In this document: positions 1 through 11,619 of the stretch, one piece after another
Numbering within the stretch: position 1 is the stretch's first letter
Layout: each line of letters starts with the position of its first letter
Assembly: GCF_014161445.1 (NCBI RefSeq)
Contig: NZ_JABBXA010000001.1
Location: forward strand, 744,001-808,000
From: Microbispora sp. H13382
GTDB lineage: Bacteria > Actinomycetota > Actinomycetes > Streptosporangiales > Streptosporangiaceae
Length of the DNA: 64,000 nucleotides
Reading direction: 5' to 3'
Position numbers and translations under genes: made by a program
The notes under the pieces: model-generated
Databases searched by the model: none
Seen by the model: the letters and a program-made list of their open reading frames with translations, nothing else
Told to the model about the DNA's origin: nothing

Positions 1-518
1 CGCAGCGTGAGCACGGCCGACCAGCTCACCGGCTCGGCCCCGACGACGACGGCCCGCGTGCCGACCCTGCCGCGATGCAGGTGGACGACGTTCTGCAGCT
101 GCCCGGTCGTCAGCACACCGGGCGGGCGGTCACCCGGCACCATCCGGGCCGTACGGGGACGCTCCCTGGCGCCGGTGGCCAGGACGACGGCGCGGGCGTC
201 CACCCGCAGGCGGCCCTCCGGTGTGGTGACGTCCAGGACGCGCTGCCCGGCCCACCCGGTGACCATGGCCGAGGTCCGCACCAGCGCTCCCGCCTCCAGC
301 GCGCGGTTGGCCAGCAGGCGGGCGTACGCCGGGCCGGTCATCAGCGTGCGCAGGTCCCGCAGGCCGTACCCCGTGTGGTCGCTGTGCCGGGGAATGCCGC
401 CGGCCTCGCGTTCCCGGTCGAGCACGAGGACCCGCAGGCCGGCGGCCGCGAGACCGGCGGCGGCGGTCAGCCCGGAAGGGCCGCCGCCCACGACGGCGAC
501 GTCGGTGGTGAGGCGCAT
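1..518 (-). CDS. FAD-dependent oxidoreductase, partial (runs off the left edge)
   Basis: About 172 codons from the N-terminus are visible and the rest lies beyond the window edge. The ATG at 518 overlaps the stop of the upstream dehydrogenase by one base (TGATG), so the two are translationally coupled. Residues 7-22 form a Rossmann FAD-binding fold (VAVVGGGPSGLTAAAG), followed by GGIPRHS and, near residue 115, the second FAD motif VLATGARERPR. This arrangement is typical of NAD(P)/FAD oxidoreductases that sit beside glycerol-3-phosphate dehydrogenase and glycerol kinase genes in actinomycetes and clostridia. There it may pass electrons on from the dehydrogenase, which is inference. Family assignment is firm; substrate is not known. 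Confidence 0.88.
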   Translation of the reverse strand, partial: MRLTTDVAVVGGGPSGLTAAAGLAAAGLRVLVLDREREAGGIPRHSDHTGYGLRDLRTLMTGPAYARLLANRALEAGALVRTSAMVTGWAGQRVLDVTTPEGRLRVDARAVVLATGARERPRTARMVPGDRPPGVLTTGQLQNVVHLHRGRVGTRAVVVGAEPVSWSAVLTL

Positions 519-1963
519 CACGATCCCTCCACGCGGGCGAGGCGCTCGGAGATCTCGGCTCCGCAGTAGAAGCCCTGGCAGCGGCCCATCGTGGCCCGGG
601 TGCGGCGGCGCAGGCCGTCGAGGTCGGCCGGGGGGAGTGGGGAGTCCAGGGCGTCCCTGATCTCACCGGCGGTGACCCGCTCACAGAAGCAGACGACGGT
701 CCCGTACGCCGGGTCCCGGCGGATGAGGTCGTCGCACATGTACGGCCGGGGGAACGCCTCTCCGATATTGGGCATCCGGGGCGGATCGGGCAGATCGTCG
801 CGTACGGAGGTGACGAGGCCCGCCTCGGCCAGCAGCCCGGCGGCGTGCTCGGCGAGCGCCATGGACGAGGTCAGCCCGGTCGACCGGATGCCGCCGAGCA
901 CGAGGTACCGCTGCGCGGCGTCCAGGTGGACCTGGTAGTCGCCGTGCTCGGTGGCCGCCCGCAGCCCGGCGTAGGAGGCCGTGACCTCCTCCTTCAGCAG
1001 CGCCGGCATGAGCGCGAGGCCCTTGTCGACGAGGAACGCGAACCCCTCCTCAGAGGTGGAGGTGTCGGCGTGGTCGCGCAGGTCCTCCGCCGTCGGGCCG
1101 AGCATCACGTTGCCGTAGATGGTCGGGCTGATCAGCACGCCCTTGCCACGTGAGCCGGGCACGGGAAGCACGATGCGGTTCGCCAGCGGCCTGGCCATCT
1201 TGTCGAAGACCAGCAGCTCGCCCCGGCGCGGGGTGACCGTGAACCGCTCGTGGCCGAACATGCGGTCGACCGCGCCGGACCCCAGCCCCGCGGCGTTGAC
1301 GACCCAGCGGGCCCGCAGCGGGCCCCGGTTCGTCACGAGCACGGTCTCCTCGCCGCCGTCGTGCTCGACGCCCTCGACCCGCGTGTTCAGCAGCACGTCG
1401 GCGCCCCGGGCCAGCGCCTCCGTGGCGTACGCGAGCGTGGTGGTCCACGGGCAGATGATCGACTCGCCGGGCACGGTCAGCCCGCCGAGCGCGCCCGGGC
1501 CGAGGGCCGGGACCAGCCGGTAGACCTCGTCCGCGCCCACGACCTCGCACTCCCGGTAGCCGTTCTTCACCGCCTTGTCCGCCAGTCCGGCCAGCACGGC
1601 GAGCTCCTCGGCGGTCCACGCGACCAGCACCGCGCCCGTCGGCTCGACCGGGATGCCGGCGCGCTCGGCGTACCCGCCGAGCAGCTCGTGTCCCCGCCGC
1701 ACCAGCCGCGACTCGAGCGTGCCCGGCGTCGCGTCGAAGCCGGTGTGCAGGATCGCCGTGTTGGCCTTGCTGGTGCCGTCGCCGACGTCCGAGCGCGCCT
1801 CGACCAGCGCCACCGTCAAGGACCGGCCGTCGCGTTCACACCCTGTCACTTGCCGTCCTGCCAGCTCGCGGGCCACGGCGGCGCCCACGACGCCGCCGCC
1901 GACGACCGCCACGTCGACCGTCCTCTCCGGCAGCGGCCCGGACCTGCTGACTCCTCGGCTCAC
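518..1963 (-). CDS. GlpA-like FAD-dependent glycerol-3-phosphate dehydrogenase with BFD [2Fe-2S] domain
   Basis: 481 residues, oxidising a glycerol-3-phosphate-type substrate with FAD. The N-terminus (about residues 13-30) has the dinucleotide motif VAVVGGGVVGAAVARELAG. The C-terminus carries a BFD-like iron-sulfur domain with paired cysteines in VVCFCE and GRCQGFYC, as in the anaerobic GlpA subunit and unlike aerobic GlpD. The GTG start at 1963 overlaps the kinase stop (GTGA), and the stop overlaps the next ATG, so kinase, dehydrogenase and second oxidoreductase form one coupled unit. A longer reading frame continues upstream through the kinase gene, but that part is only its antisense-frame shadow. 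The exact alcohol phosphate substrate is inferred from context. Confidence 0.88.
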   Translation of the reverse strand: MSRGVSRSGPLPERTVDVAVVGGGVVGAAVARELAGRQVTGCERDGRSLTVALVEARSDVGDGTSKANTAILHTGFDATPGTLESRLVRRGHELLGGYAERAGIPVEPTGAVLVAWTAEELAVLAGLADKAVKNGYRECEVVGADEVYRLVPALGPGALGGLTVPGESIICPWTTTLAYATEALARGADVLLNTRVEGVEHDGGEETVLVTNRGPLRARWVVNAAGLGSGAVDRMFGHERFTVTPRRGELLVFDKMARPLANRIVLPVPGSRGKGVLISPTIYGNVMLGPTAEDLRDHADTSTSEEGFAFLVDKGLALMPALLKEEVTASYAGLRAATEHGDYQVHLDAAQRYLVLGGIRSTGLTSSMALAEHAAGLLAEAGLVTSVRDDLPDPPRMPNIGEAFPRPYMCDDLIRRDPAYGTVVCFCERVTAGEIRDALDSPLPPADLDGLRRRTRATMGRCQGFYCGAEISERLARVEGS

Positions 1964-3408
1964 GCGCCCCTCCCCGTCTCGATCGCGGCGCGGACGCCCC
2001 GCCGCCAGCGCGCCATGAACTCCTCCGCCCGGTCCGCCGGCCAGCGCGGCTCGTACGTCGTCGCCGGGGCCCACGCGGGCACGGCGTCCGCCACGGTGAG
2101 CGAGGGGGTCATGGCGAGGCGGGCCAGCGCGGCGGCGCCGAGGGCGGTCGCGTGCGGCGACGGGTAGACGTCGACCGGCGCCTGCAGCAGGTCCGCCTGG
2201 GCCTGCATGAGCGCGGCCGACCCGGTGAGCCCGCCGTCCACCCGCAGGCGGGTCAGCGGGCGGCCGAGATCGGCCGCGACGACCGCGGCCAGGTCGGCCA
2301 CCTGAGCCGCGATGCCCTCCAGCACGGCGCGGATCAGGTGCCCGGGCCGGGTGGACAGCGTCATGCCGAGGAACGCGCCGGTCGCGTCCGGCCGCCACCA
2401 GGGGGCGGCCAGCCCGGCCAGCCCGGGGACGAACAGGGCGCCCTCGGCGTCCGGCGCGGCCAGCGTGTCCAGGTCGGAGGCGGCGCCGACGAGGCCGAGG
2501 CCGTTCAGCCACCGCACCGCCGAGGCCGCCGTGTAGACCTGCCCGTCCACGCAGTACGGCGTGGCCCCCCTGGCCCGCCAGGCCACCGACGTGGTCAGGC
2601 CGGAGGCCGAGCGCACGGCCCGCTCGCCGGTGTTGGCGAGCAGGAACGCCCCGGTGCCGTACGTGCACTTGGCCTCGCCCGCGGTCAGGCAGCCCTCGGC
2701 CAGCAGCGCGGCCTGCTGGTCGACGACCAGGCCGCCGACCGGGATCTCCCCGCCGAAGGCCCGGGTCGTCCCGGCCACCTCGTCGCAGGCGACGATCGCG
2801 GGCAGCCGCTCGCCGTCCAGGCCGAACAGGCCGAGCAGCTCCCCGCTCCACTCGACCGCGTCGAGGTCGAGCAGCGCCGACCTGCTCGCGGTCGCCGCGT
2901 CGGTGACGAACTCCCCGGTCAGACGGTGGACGAGCCAGGTGTCGCTGGTCGTCACCACCCCCTCGCGGGTGAGGTTGCGGCGGATCCAGGCCATCTTCGG
3001 CGCCGAGAAGTACGGGTCGAGGACGAGGCCGGTCAGCTCGGCGACCCTCTCGGCGTGCCCGGCGAGACCGGTGCAGACGTCCTCGGCCCGCCGGTCCTGC
3101 CACACCAGGGCCGTGGTCAGCGGCTCGCCGGTCGCCGGGTCCCAGGCCAGCACGGTCTCGCCCTGGTTGGCCAGCGTGACCGCGCCGACCGGCACGCCCG
3201 CCGCCTCGACGGCCTCCCGCCCGGCGGCCAGCACCGAGGCGAGCAGCTCGCGGGGGTCCTGCTCCACCCGCCCGCCCGGCAGGTACGCGGGGTGGACGGG
3301 TGCCTCGGCCAGCGCGAGGACCGCGCCGTCGCCGTCCACCACGACCGCCTTGGTGCCCGAGGTGCCCTGGTCGATCGCCAGCACGGACGGCGTGGAGGGG
3401 CGGGACAT
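1960..3408 (-). CDS. FGGY-family kinase, glycerol kinase-like
   Basis: 482 residues. It would phosphorylate glycerol or a related polyol with ATP in the cytoplasm. The N-terminal phosphate-binding loop is LAIDQGTSGTKAVVVDG, with GDQQAAL-like (VVDQQAALLAEG), YGTGAFLLANTG and VDGGLTGSAALMQAQADLL motifs in FGGY order. Length fits glycerol kinases (about 500). The start at 3408 is chosen because GAGGAG lies eight bases upstream. One oddity is that the family motif NQRET, whose Arg contacts glycerol, reads NQGET here (ANQGETVLAWD). A different polyol is therefore possible. It lies 43 bases after a DeoR regulator and is coupled to the dehydrogenase. Confidence 0.88.
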   Translation of the reverse strand: MSRPSTPSVLAIDQGTSGTKAVVVDGDGAVLALAEAPVHPAYLPGGRVEQDPRELLASVLAAGREAVEAAGVPVGAVTLANQGETVLAWDPATGEPLTTALVWQDRRAEDVCTGLAGHAERVAELTGLVLDPYFSAPKMAWIRRNLTREGVVTTSDTWLVHRLTGEFVTDAATASRSALLDLDAVEWSGELLGLFGLDGERLPAIVACDEVAGTTRAFGGEIPVGGLVVDQQAALLAEGCLTAGEAKCTYGTGAFLLANTGERAVRSASGLTTSVAWRARGATPYCVDGQVYTAASAVRWLNGLGLVGAASDLDTLAAPDAEGALFVPGLAGLAAPWWRPDATGAFLGMTLSTRPGHLIRAVLEGIAAQVADLAAVVAADLGRPLTRLRVDGGLTGSAALMQAQADLLQAPVDVYPSPHATALGAAALARLAMTPSLTVADAVPAWAPATTYEPRWPADRAEEFMARWRRGVRAAIETGRGA

Positions 3409-3451
3409 GGATGGTCTCCTCGCTGGAGCTGGGGGAGTCGCGACGGCCACC

Positions 3452-4216
3452 CTATGGGTTGATCACCTGGGTGCCCGCCCTGACCAGGGCGGACGCGAGC
3501 TCGGGAGGGGGCTCCGCGTCGGTGATGAGACCGGACGGGCCGTCCAGGGCGCACACCCGGTAGGCGGCGACCCTGCCGTGCTTCGAGCTGTCGGCGAGCA
3601 CGTACGTCCGGGCGGTGCCGGCGAGGATCACCCGCTTGGTCGCGACCTCGTCCAGGAAGTAGTCGGTGAGCCCGGCCTCGGCGTCCACGCCGCCCGAGCC
3701 GAGGAACGCCACGTCGGCGCGCAGGTCCTGGAAGAACCCGAGCGTGTGGGCGTTGGAGACGGCGAGGTCGCCCTGCCGGACGCGCCCGCCCGCCACCAGC
3801 ACCTCCACGCCGGGACGGCCCGCCAGCTCTGCCGCCACCAGCAGCGAGCAGGTGGCGACCACTCCCCGGAAGGACGGGGGGAGGGCCCTGGCGACGTGGA
3901 CGGCCGTGGTGCCCACGTCGATGATCACGGTCTGGCCCGGCCGCAGGAGCCGCGCCGCGAGCTCGCCGATCAGGGCCTTCGCCTCGGACTGGCTCGTCGA
4001 GCGCTCCAGGTAGGACAGCTCCTCGCCGGTGCCGGACGGCGCCGCGGTCGCCCCGCCGTGGACGCGGACGAGCAGCGCGCGGCGCTCCAGGATCGCCAGG
4101 TCGCGCCGGACGGTCTCGTGGGAGACGCCGAGCAGCGCGGCCAGATCCTCGGTGCGCACGGTGCCCTTCCGCCCGAGGGCTTCGATGATCCGCTGGTGAC
4201 GCTGTGCCGGCAGCAC
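3452..4216 (-). CDS. DeoR/GlpR-family transcriptional regulator
   Basis: 254 residues. The N-terminal winged helix-turn-helix of the DeoR family reads RHQRIIEALGRKGTVRTEDL and then LGVSHETVRRDL. The C-terminal sugar-phosphate sensor domain contains DVGTTAVHVARAL and SSKHGRVA. The GTG start at 4216 gives the usual family length and has AAGG eight bases upstream; the open frame extends to 4381 but that extension has no homology pattern. It is the first gene of the kinase/dehydrogenase operon and divergent from hisD. Regulation of its own operon by a sugar or polyol phosphate is the obvious inference. The 202-bp gap to hisD holds both promoters. Confidence 0.9.
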   Translation of the reverse strand: MLPAQRHQRIIEALGRKGTVRTEDLAALLGVSHETVRRDLAILERRALLVRVHGGATAAPSGTGEELSYLERSTSQSEAKALIGELAARLLRPGQTVIIDVGTTAVHVARALPPSFRGVVATCSLLVAAELAGRPGVEVLVAGGRVRQGDLAVSNAHTLGFFQDLRADVAFLGSGGVDAEAGLTDYFLDEVATKRVILAGTARTYVLADSSKHGRVAAYRVCALDGPSGLITDAEPPPELASALVRAGTQVINP

Positions 4217-4406
4217 GAGACCCGCCTTCGACCGACCGAATATGACTGTTCTCGCCCGAGAGTGTGGATCGGTGCCCGGAAACCCGTCAAGGTCCGCGCC
4301 CTTAATCGGGCGTGGACGACGACGTCGCAGCTCCGGGAGGGTGCGCCCGCCGGTGAAACACCCGTCCCGCATGCTGGACACACGCGGATCCGTCCCTGGT
4401 CATCCG

Positions 4407-4412
4407 TAGACT
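4407..4412 (+). promoter_or_regulatory. Putative -10 element for leaderless hisD
   Basis: TAGACT ends six bases before the GTG start of hisD. There is no purine-rich ribosome-binding site in between, which fits a leaderless transcript starting at or next to the GTG. No clear -35 is visible. Confidence 0.5.
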
Positions 4413-4418
4413 GGGACG

Positions 4419-7400
<2,982 letters not shown>

Positions 7401-7401
<1 letters not shown>

Positions 7402-7553
7402 TGACCTTCGCGTCCGGAGGAATGATCTTCATCGGCCTCTTCCTGATCGGCGGGGTCATCTCGGGCATACGGCAGGGCTCGAAGCTGCTGGCGGCACTCA
7501 CCGGCGTCGGCGCGGCCCTGGCGCTCACCGCGGGGGTGATGTGGTGGCAGTGA
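7401..7553 (+). CDS. Small membrane protein, 50 residues, between hisB and hisH
   Basis: Not a family I can name. The ATG at 7401 shares one base with the hisB stop (TGATG), and its TGA at 7551-7553 overlaps the GTG start of hisH (GTGA), so it is embedded in the coupled his operon. The protein is almost entirely hydrophobic, with two likely membrane segments: residues about 8-22 ([15 protein letters not shown]) and 30-48 ([19 protein letters not shown]), separated by a short IRQGSKL loop. Coupling on both sides argues that it is translated. Its role in histidine synthesis, if any, is unknown. Confidence 0.7.
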
Positions 7554-8182
7554 GCAAGCGCGTGGTCGTGCTCGACTACGGCTCGGGCAACCTCCGCTCG
7601 GCCGAGCGGGCGCTGGCCCGGGTGGGGGCGGACGTCACCGTCACCGCCGACTTCGACGCGGCCCTCGACGCGGACGGGCTCGTCGTCCCCGGCGTCGGGG
7701 CGTTCGCGGCGTGCATGGAGGGCCTGAAGGCCGTGCGCGGCGACCAGATCGTCGGCCGCCGCCTGTCCGGCGGGCGCCCGGTGCTCGGGATCTGCGTCGG
7801 CATGCAGATCCTGTTCGAGAAGGGCGTCGAGCACGGCGTCCACACGGAGGGCTGCGGCGAGTGGCCGGGCACGGTCGAGCGGCTCGACGCGCCCGTGCTG
7901 CCCCACATGGGGTGGAACACCGTCACCGTCCCCGAGGGCAGCGTGCTGTTCCGCGGCCTGGACGAGGGCGTGCGCTTCTACTTCGTCCACTCCTACGGCG
8001 TGCGCGACTGGGTGCTGAAGGCCGGCGACGGCTTCCACGAGCCGCTGGTCACCTGGGCCGAGCACGGAGTGCCGTTCGTGGCCGCCGCCGAGAACGGTCC
8101 CCTCATGGCCACGCAGTTCCACCCGGAGAAGTCCGGGGACGCGGGGGCCGTGCTGCTGAACAACTGGCTGAGCACGTTGTGA
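7550..8182 (+). CDS. hisH: Imidazole glycerol phosphate synthase, glutaminase subunit
   Basis: 210 residues. A class I glutamine amidotransferase that supplies ammonia to HisF. It starts [13 protein letters not shown]. The nucleophile is Cys82 in [10 protein letters not shown], and the His/Glu of the triad lie in QFHPEKSGD near the C-terminus. GTG at 7550 is preferred because it overlaps the stop of the preceding small gene (GTGA) and has GGGGGTG about ten bases upstream; in-frame GTGs at 7541 and 7544 are alternatives. Its partner HisF is encoded 1.6 kb downstream. Confidence 0.96.
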   Translation: MSKRVVVLDYGSGNLRSAERALARVGADVTVTADFDAALDADGLVVPGVGAFAACMEGLKAVRGDQIVGRRLSGGRPVLGICVGMQILFEKGVEHGVHTEGCGEWPGTVERLDAPVLPHMGWNTVTVPEGSVLFRGLDEGVRFYFVHSYGVRDWVLKAGDGFHEPLVTWAEHGVPFVAAAENGPLMATQFHPEKSGDAGAVLLNNWLSTL

Positions 8183-8290
8183 GCGTGTCCGGCACGCGAA
8201 ATCTCGAGGCAGCGGTGCGACACTGGGGAACGGCGGGGCTGCGGCGCGTACGGCCGGCCAGGCCGTGACCGGACCCGAGCGGGAGGCCCG

Positions 8291-8662
8291 ATGAGCAAGG
8301 AACGGGCCCGCCGGAGGGCGGAGCGCGAAGCCGAGCGCGAACGCCTCGCGGCGGCCCGCGCCGCTCGCGAGGCGAAAGCCGCCAGGCGGCGCGAGGTGCG
8401 CGACCGGCTCGTCGGACCCGTCGCCGGAGCCGTGGCCGCGGTGCTGCCCCGGCCGGCCAGACCGGTGCGGGTGGCCCGGCAGCGGGGCTACCTCGCCCGT
8501 CGCCGCCGCACGGAGAACGGCGTCGTCGTCGTGCTGTGGTTCCTCGTCCAGGTGCTCGCCTGGATCCTGCTCGACTCGTGGATGGCCCGGCTGGGCGTCT
8601 TCCTCGGCTCGATCCTGCTGCTCCCGGTGCTCGTCACCATCGTTTTCGACCGGAGGTCCTGA
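8291..8662 (+). CDS. Uncharacterised basic coiled-coil membrane protein in the his operon
   Basis: 123 residues, family not recognised. The first 40 or so residues are an extremely charged Arg/Glu/Ala stretch ([20 protein letters not shown]) likely to form a helix or coiled coil. A basic linker follows, then two C-terminal membrane segments, about residues 77-92 ([16 protein letters not shown]) and 100-118 ([19 protein letters not shown]). The start has a GGGAGG ribosome-binding site. It lies between hisH and priA, four bases before the latter, and so is probably cotranscribed. No enzymatic motif is visible. Confidence 0.75.
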   Translation: MSKERARRRAEREAERERLAAARAAREAKAARRREVRDRLVGPVAGAVAAVLPRPARPVRVARQRGYLARRRRTENGVVVVLWFLVQVLAWILLDSWMARLGVFLGSILLLPVLVTIVFDRRS

Positions 8663-8666
8663 CCAA

Positions 8667-9392
8667 ATGTCGCTCGTATTGCTCCCAGCCGTCGACGTCG
8701 CCGACGGCCAAGCCGTCCGCCTCGTGCAGGGCGAGGCGGGGACGGAGACCTCGTACGGGGATCCGCTCGCCGCCGCCCTCGCCTGGCAGAAGGCCGGCGC
8801 GGAGTGGATCCACCTGGTCGACCTCGACGCGGCGTTCGGCCGGGGGAGCAACCGCGAGCTGCTCGCCTCCGTCGTCGGCGCGCTCGACGTGAACGTGGAG
8901 CTGTCCGGCGGAATCCGCGACGACGCCTCGCTCGAGGCCGCGCTGAGCACCGGCTGCCGCCGCGTGAACATCGGCACCGCCGCGCTGGAGAACCCCGAGT
9001 GGTGCGCCAAGGCGATCGCCGAGCACGGCGACCGCATCGCCGTGGGGCTGGACGTGCGCGGCACCACGCTGGCCGCCCGCGGCTGGACCCAGGAGGGCGG
9101 CGACCTGTGGGAGGTGCTCGACCGGCTGGAGTCCGAGGGCTGCCCCCGCTACGTCGTCACCGACGTCACCAAGGACGGCACCCTGCGCGGCCCCAACCTC
9201 GACCTGCTGCGCCAGGTGTGCGCGCGTACCGACCGCCCGGTCATCGCCAGCGGCGGGGTGTCCTCGCTCGACGACCTGCGGGCGATCGCGACGCTCGTGC
9301 CGGACGGCGTCGAGGGCGCCATCGTGGGCAAGGCGCTGTACGCCCAGGCGTTCACGCTGGAAGAGGCGCTCGCGGCGGTGAAGAGCGCATGA
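8667..9392 (+). CDS. priA: Bifunctional HisA/TrpF isomerase (PriA)
   Basis: 241 residues, a (beta/alpha)8 barrel. In actinomycetes this protein isomerises both ProFAR (histidine) and phosphoribosyl anthranilate (tryptophan). Visible marks: [19 protein letters not shown] with catalytic Asp10, the [11 protein letters not shown] phosphate loop, [33 protein letters not shown] with the second catalytic Asp, and [13 protein letters not shown]. No separate trpF is present in the window although trpC, trpB and trpA are, which supports the dual role. AGGAGGT-like GGAGGTCC precedes the ATG. It overlaps the next gene by ATGA. Confidence 0.95.
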   Translation: MSLVLLPAVDVADGQAVRLVQGEAGTETSYGDPLAAALAWQKAGAEWIHLVDLDAAFGRGSNRELLASVVGALDVNVELSGGIRDDASLEAALSTGCRRVNIGTAALENPEWCAKAIAEHGDRIAVGLDVRGTTLAARGWTQEGGDLWEVLDRLESEGCPRYVVTDVTKDGTLRGPNLDLLRQVCARTDRPVIASGGVSSLDDLRAIATLVPDGVEGAIVGKALYAQAFTLEEALAAVKSA

Positions 9393-9808
9393 GCACACAG
9401 ATGCCCGAAGGGCGGATCTCCTCCGGCGGCCCCTGGGAGGACCGTTACGGCTACGCCCGGGCGGTCGTGGCCGGGCCGCACGTGCTCGTGTCCGGCTGCA
9501 CCGCCACCGTGGGCGGCGAGGTCCAGCACGTGGGCGACGCCTACCAGCAGACGCTCACCGCCTTCTCCATCGCGCTGGACGCCGTCGAGAAGGCCGGCAC
9601 CACCCGGGCCGACGTGGTGCGCACCCGCATGTACGTGGTGAACGCCGACGACTTCGACGCGGCGGGCAAGGCCCACGGCGAGATCTTCGGCGACGTACGG
9701 CCCGCCTGCACGAGCGTGCAGGTCGCCGGGTTGGTCGACGCGCGCATGCTGGTCGAGGTCGAGGTCGAGGCCTACCGGCCGGTGGAGCGCGGCAACGATG
9801 AGGGCTGA
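9389..9808 (+). CDS. RidA family (YjgF/YER057c/UK114) protein
   Basis: 139 residues. The RidA fold is recognisable from [15 protein letters not shown], the trimer-core segment [32 protein letters not shown] and the C-terminal [12 protein letters not shown]. True RidA enzymes deaminate reactive enamine/imine intermediates using a conserved Arg. Here TRMYV carries an Arg at the usual place, but the substrate is not deducible. ATG at 9389 overlaps the priA stop, and hisF starts three bases after its own stop, so it is a regular member of the his operon. Confidence 0.9.
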   Translation: MSTQMPEGRISSGGPWEDRYGYARAVVAGPHVLVSGCTATVGGEVQHVGDAYQQTLTAFSIALDAVEKAGTTRADVVRTRMYVVNADDFDAAGKAHGEIFGDVRPACTSVQVAGLVDARMLVEVEVEAYRPVERGNDEG

Positions 9809-9811
9809 GCG

Positions 9812-10582
9812 ATGACGGTGGCGGTGCGGGTGATCCCCTGCCTGGACGTGGACGCGGGCCGGGTCGTCAAGGGGGTCAACTTCGAGAACCTGAGGGACGC
9901 CGGCGACCCCGTCGAGCTGGCCGCGCGCTACGACGCCGAGGGGGCCGACGAGCTGACCTTCCTCGACATCACCGCGTCCTCGGGCGAGCGCGAGACCATG
10001 CTCGACGTGGTGCGCCGTACGGCCGAGCAGGTGTTCATCCCGCTGACCGTCGGCGGGGGAGTGCGTTCGGTCGACGACGTGGACCGGCTGCTGCGCGCGG
10101 GGGCCGACAAGGTGGGCGTCAACACCGCCGCCATCGCCAGGCCGGAACTGCTGACCGAGGCCTCGCGCAGGTTCGGGTCGCAGTGCGTCGTGCTGTCGGT
10201 GGACGCGCGCCGGGTGGTCGACGGGCCGCCCACGCCCTCCGGGTTCGAGGTGACCACCCATGGCGGACGCCGCAGGACCGGCATCGACGCGGTGGAGTGG
10301 GCCAGGCGCGGGGAGGAGCTCGGCGTCGGCGAGATCCTGCTCAACTCGATGGACGGCGACGGCACCAAGTCGGGGTTCGACCTGGAGATGCTGCGGGCCG
10401 TACGGGCGGCGGTGAGCGTCCCGCTGATCGCCTCCGGCGGCGCCGGGCGGCTGGAGGACTTCCCGCCCGCGGTGGACGCCGGAGCGGACGCCGTGCTGGC
10501 CGCCTCGGTCTTCCACTTCGGCCAGCTCAAGATCCACGAGGTCAAGGACACGCTGCGCGCGGCCGGTCACCCGGTCCGCTGA
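9812..10582 (+). CDS. hisF: Imidazole glycerol phosphate synthase, cyclase subunit
   Basis: 256 residues, a (beta/alpha)8 barrel that joins PRFAR and HisH-derived ammonia to form IGP and AICAR. It begins [20 protein letters not shown], with the catalytic Asp in [53 protein letters not shown] (second catalytic Asp) and [13 protein letters not shown] follow in family order. It is the last gene of this his block; a perfect hairpin terminator follows at once, and hisI is 12 kb further on. Confidence 0.97.
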   Translation: MTVAVRVIPCLDVDAGRVVKGVNFENLRDAGDPVELAARYDAEGADELTFLDITASSGERETMLDVVRRTAEQVFIPLTVGGGVRSVDDVDRLLRAGADKVGVNTAAIARPELLTEASRRFGSQCVVLSVDARRVVDGPPTPSGFEVTTHGGRRRTGIDAVEWARRGEELGVGEILLNSMDGDGTKSGFDLEMLRAVRAAVSVPLIASGGAGRLEDFPPAVDAGADAVLAASVFHFGQLKIHEVKDTLRAAGHPVR

Positions 10583-10587
10583 ACGTC

Positions 10588-10614
10588 ACCGGGGGCCGGG
10601 TCCCGGCCCCCGGT
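10588..10614. terminator. Bidirectional hairpin terminator between hisF and a convergent gene
   Basis: A perfect 12-bp stem (ACCGGGGGCCGG with its complement) closes a three-base loop. It sits between hisF on the plus strand and the secreted-protein gene on the minus strand, whose stop is at 10623. There is no T-tract, which is normal in actinomycetes. Confidence 0.75.
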
Positions 10615-10622
10615 CGCGGGTC

Positions 10623-10853
10623 CTAGTCGATGTCGACGATCGCCGTCGGGTAGGCGTCCGGACCGGTGCCGAGCGAGGAGGACGCCATGGACTGGTACTG
10701 CCACTGTCCCTGGAAGGATCCGCCCTGGCCGCACCCGCCGTCGCCCCAGCAGGTCGCGGCGGCGGACGCCTCGTGGGTCGGCTGGGCCGCCGCGAGACCG
10801 ACGGCCGCGAGGAACGCCAGGCCCAGCAGGCTCGGGAAACGCTTGGCACGCAT
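10623..10853 (-). CDS. Small secreted protein, 76 residues, two cysteines
   Basis: Family not recognised. It has a clear Sec signal peptide: basic MRAKR, hydrophobic core FPSLLGLAFLAAVGLAAA and a likely cleavage after ASA near residue 31. The mature part is about 45 residues, starts with CWGDGGCGQGG (two cysteines five apart) and ends in a polar IVDID tail. AGGAGA seven bases before the ATG supports the start. Monocistronic and convergent with hisF. Possible roles include a small exported peptide or signal, but nothing in the sequence decides this. Confidence 0.7.
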   Translation of the reverse strand: MRAKRFPSLLGLAFLAAVGLAAAQPTHEASAAATCWGDGGCGQGGSFQGQWQYQSMASSSLGTGPDAYPTAIVDID

Positions 10854-11068
10854 AGCTGTCTCCTGTCCGTAGAGGGATCCTGCGGCGCTCCGGAGCCCGC
10901 CTCCTCAATGGTCAGCCGGTGGTGAGGGAACCGTCCATACCAATCACCCCAAATAGGGCGATAGTGGGCGAAAACCGGCATGAGCGATTGTGTGGTCTTT
11001 TATCGGCTATGTCTGGCCGGTGTGGCCTAAGGTTGCCAGTGATCATCGCTGACCATCGGAGGGAACGC

Positions 11069-11356
11069 ATGTCCGACCCCACCTCGCTCGACGAGGTCCG
11101 CCGCCGGATCGACGAGATCGACGCCCGTCTGACGACGCTGCTGGCCGAACGGCAGAAGCTCGTCCGCGCGGCGGCGGCGTTCAAGACGGACGAGCAGTCC
11201 GTACGGGCTCCCGACCGGGTGGAGCGCGTCGTGACGGCGGCGCGGGAGAGGGCGGAGCGCGAGGGGCTGTCCCCGGAGGTCGCCGAGGCCGTCTGGCGGG
11301 CGATGATCGGGGCGTTCGTCGAGTACGAGCTCAGCGAGCACCGGCGGGCCGGGTAG
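11069..11356 (+). CDS. AroQ/PchB-type chorismate mutase
   Basis: 95 residues, all-helical AroQ fold. The pattern LDEVRRRIDEIDARLTTLLA with catalytic Arg, followed by KLVRAAAAFK (active-site Lys) and a C-terminal AVWRAMIGAFVEYEL helix, resembles the small PchB-like subclass. Members act as chorismate mutase (prephenate for Phe/Tyr) or isochorismate-pyruvate lyase, and the sequence alone does not separate these. CGGAGGGA precedes the ATG at 11069; the longer upstream frame lacks a good start. It stands alone between the two amino-acid gene blocks. Confidence 0.85.
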   Translation: MSDPTSLDEVRRRIDEIDARLTTLLAERQKLVRAAAAFKTDEQSVRAPDRVERVVTAARERAEREGLSPEVAEAVWRAMIGAFVEYELSEHRRAG

Positions 11357-11390
11357 ATCGCCCGGCGCTCCCGTCGCCCGGGTCTGTCAT

Positions 11391-11416
11391 CCGGGGTTGT
11401 CAGCCGGGGTTGTCAG
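11391..11416 (+). repeat. Two tandem copies of a 13-bp unit
   Basis: CCGGGGTTGTCAG occurs twice in a row and is followed by a partial third copy (CCGGG), in the 263-bp stretch 11357-11619 between the chorismate mutase gene and the micro-membrane genes. I see no convincing gene in that stretch; open frames there lack codon bias and a ribosome-binding site. Confidence 0.6.
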
Positions 11417-11619
11417 CCGGGCCCGTGCGCGACAGGCGGGTGTGGAAACGGGATTCGGGGGCAGGTGGGTGCGCGGAGGGGATGCGGAAGGAGAGGCCGG
11501 CGGAGCAAGGCGGATGCCCTGCCGGCCCTTGTACGCGGAGAGCCTCGCGGCTCCGGTCACTCGAAGTGGTTATCGTCGGAGCCGCCGGGATGGAGAGCGG
11601 GAGCGGGGAGTCCGCGACC

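Noticed and set aside
518..3103. A single 861-residue protein joining kinase and dehydrogenase regions
   Set aside because: Its first half is an out-of-frame reading of the FGGY kinase gene; the dehydrogenase starts at GTG 1963 with a GTGA overlap.
11357..11619. Plus-strand open frames between the chorismate mutase and micro-membrane genes
   Set aside because: They are Arg/Gly-rich, have no ribosome-binding site and run into the convergent gene; only a 13-bp tandem repeat is supported.
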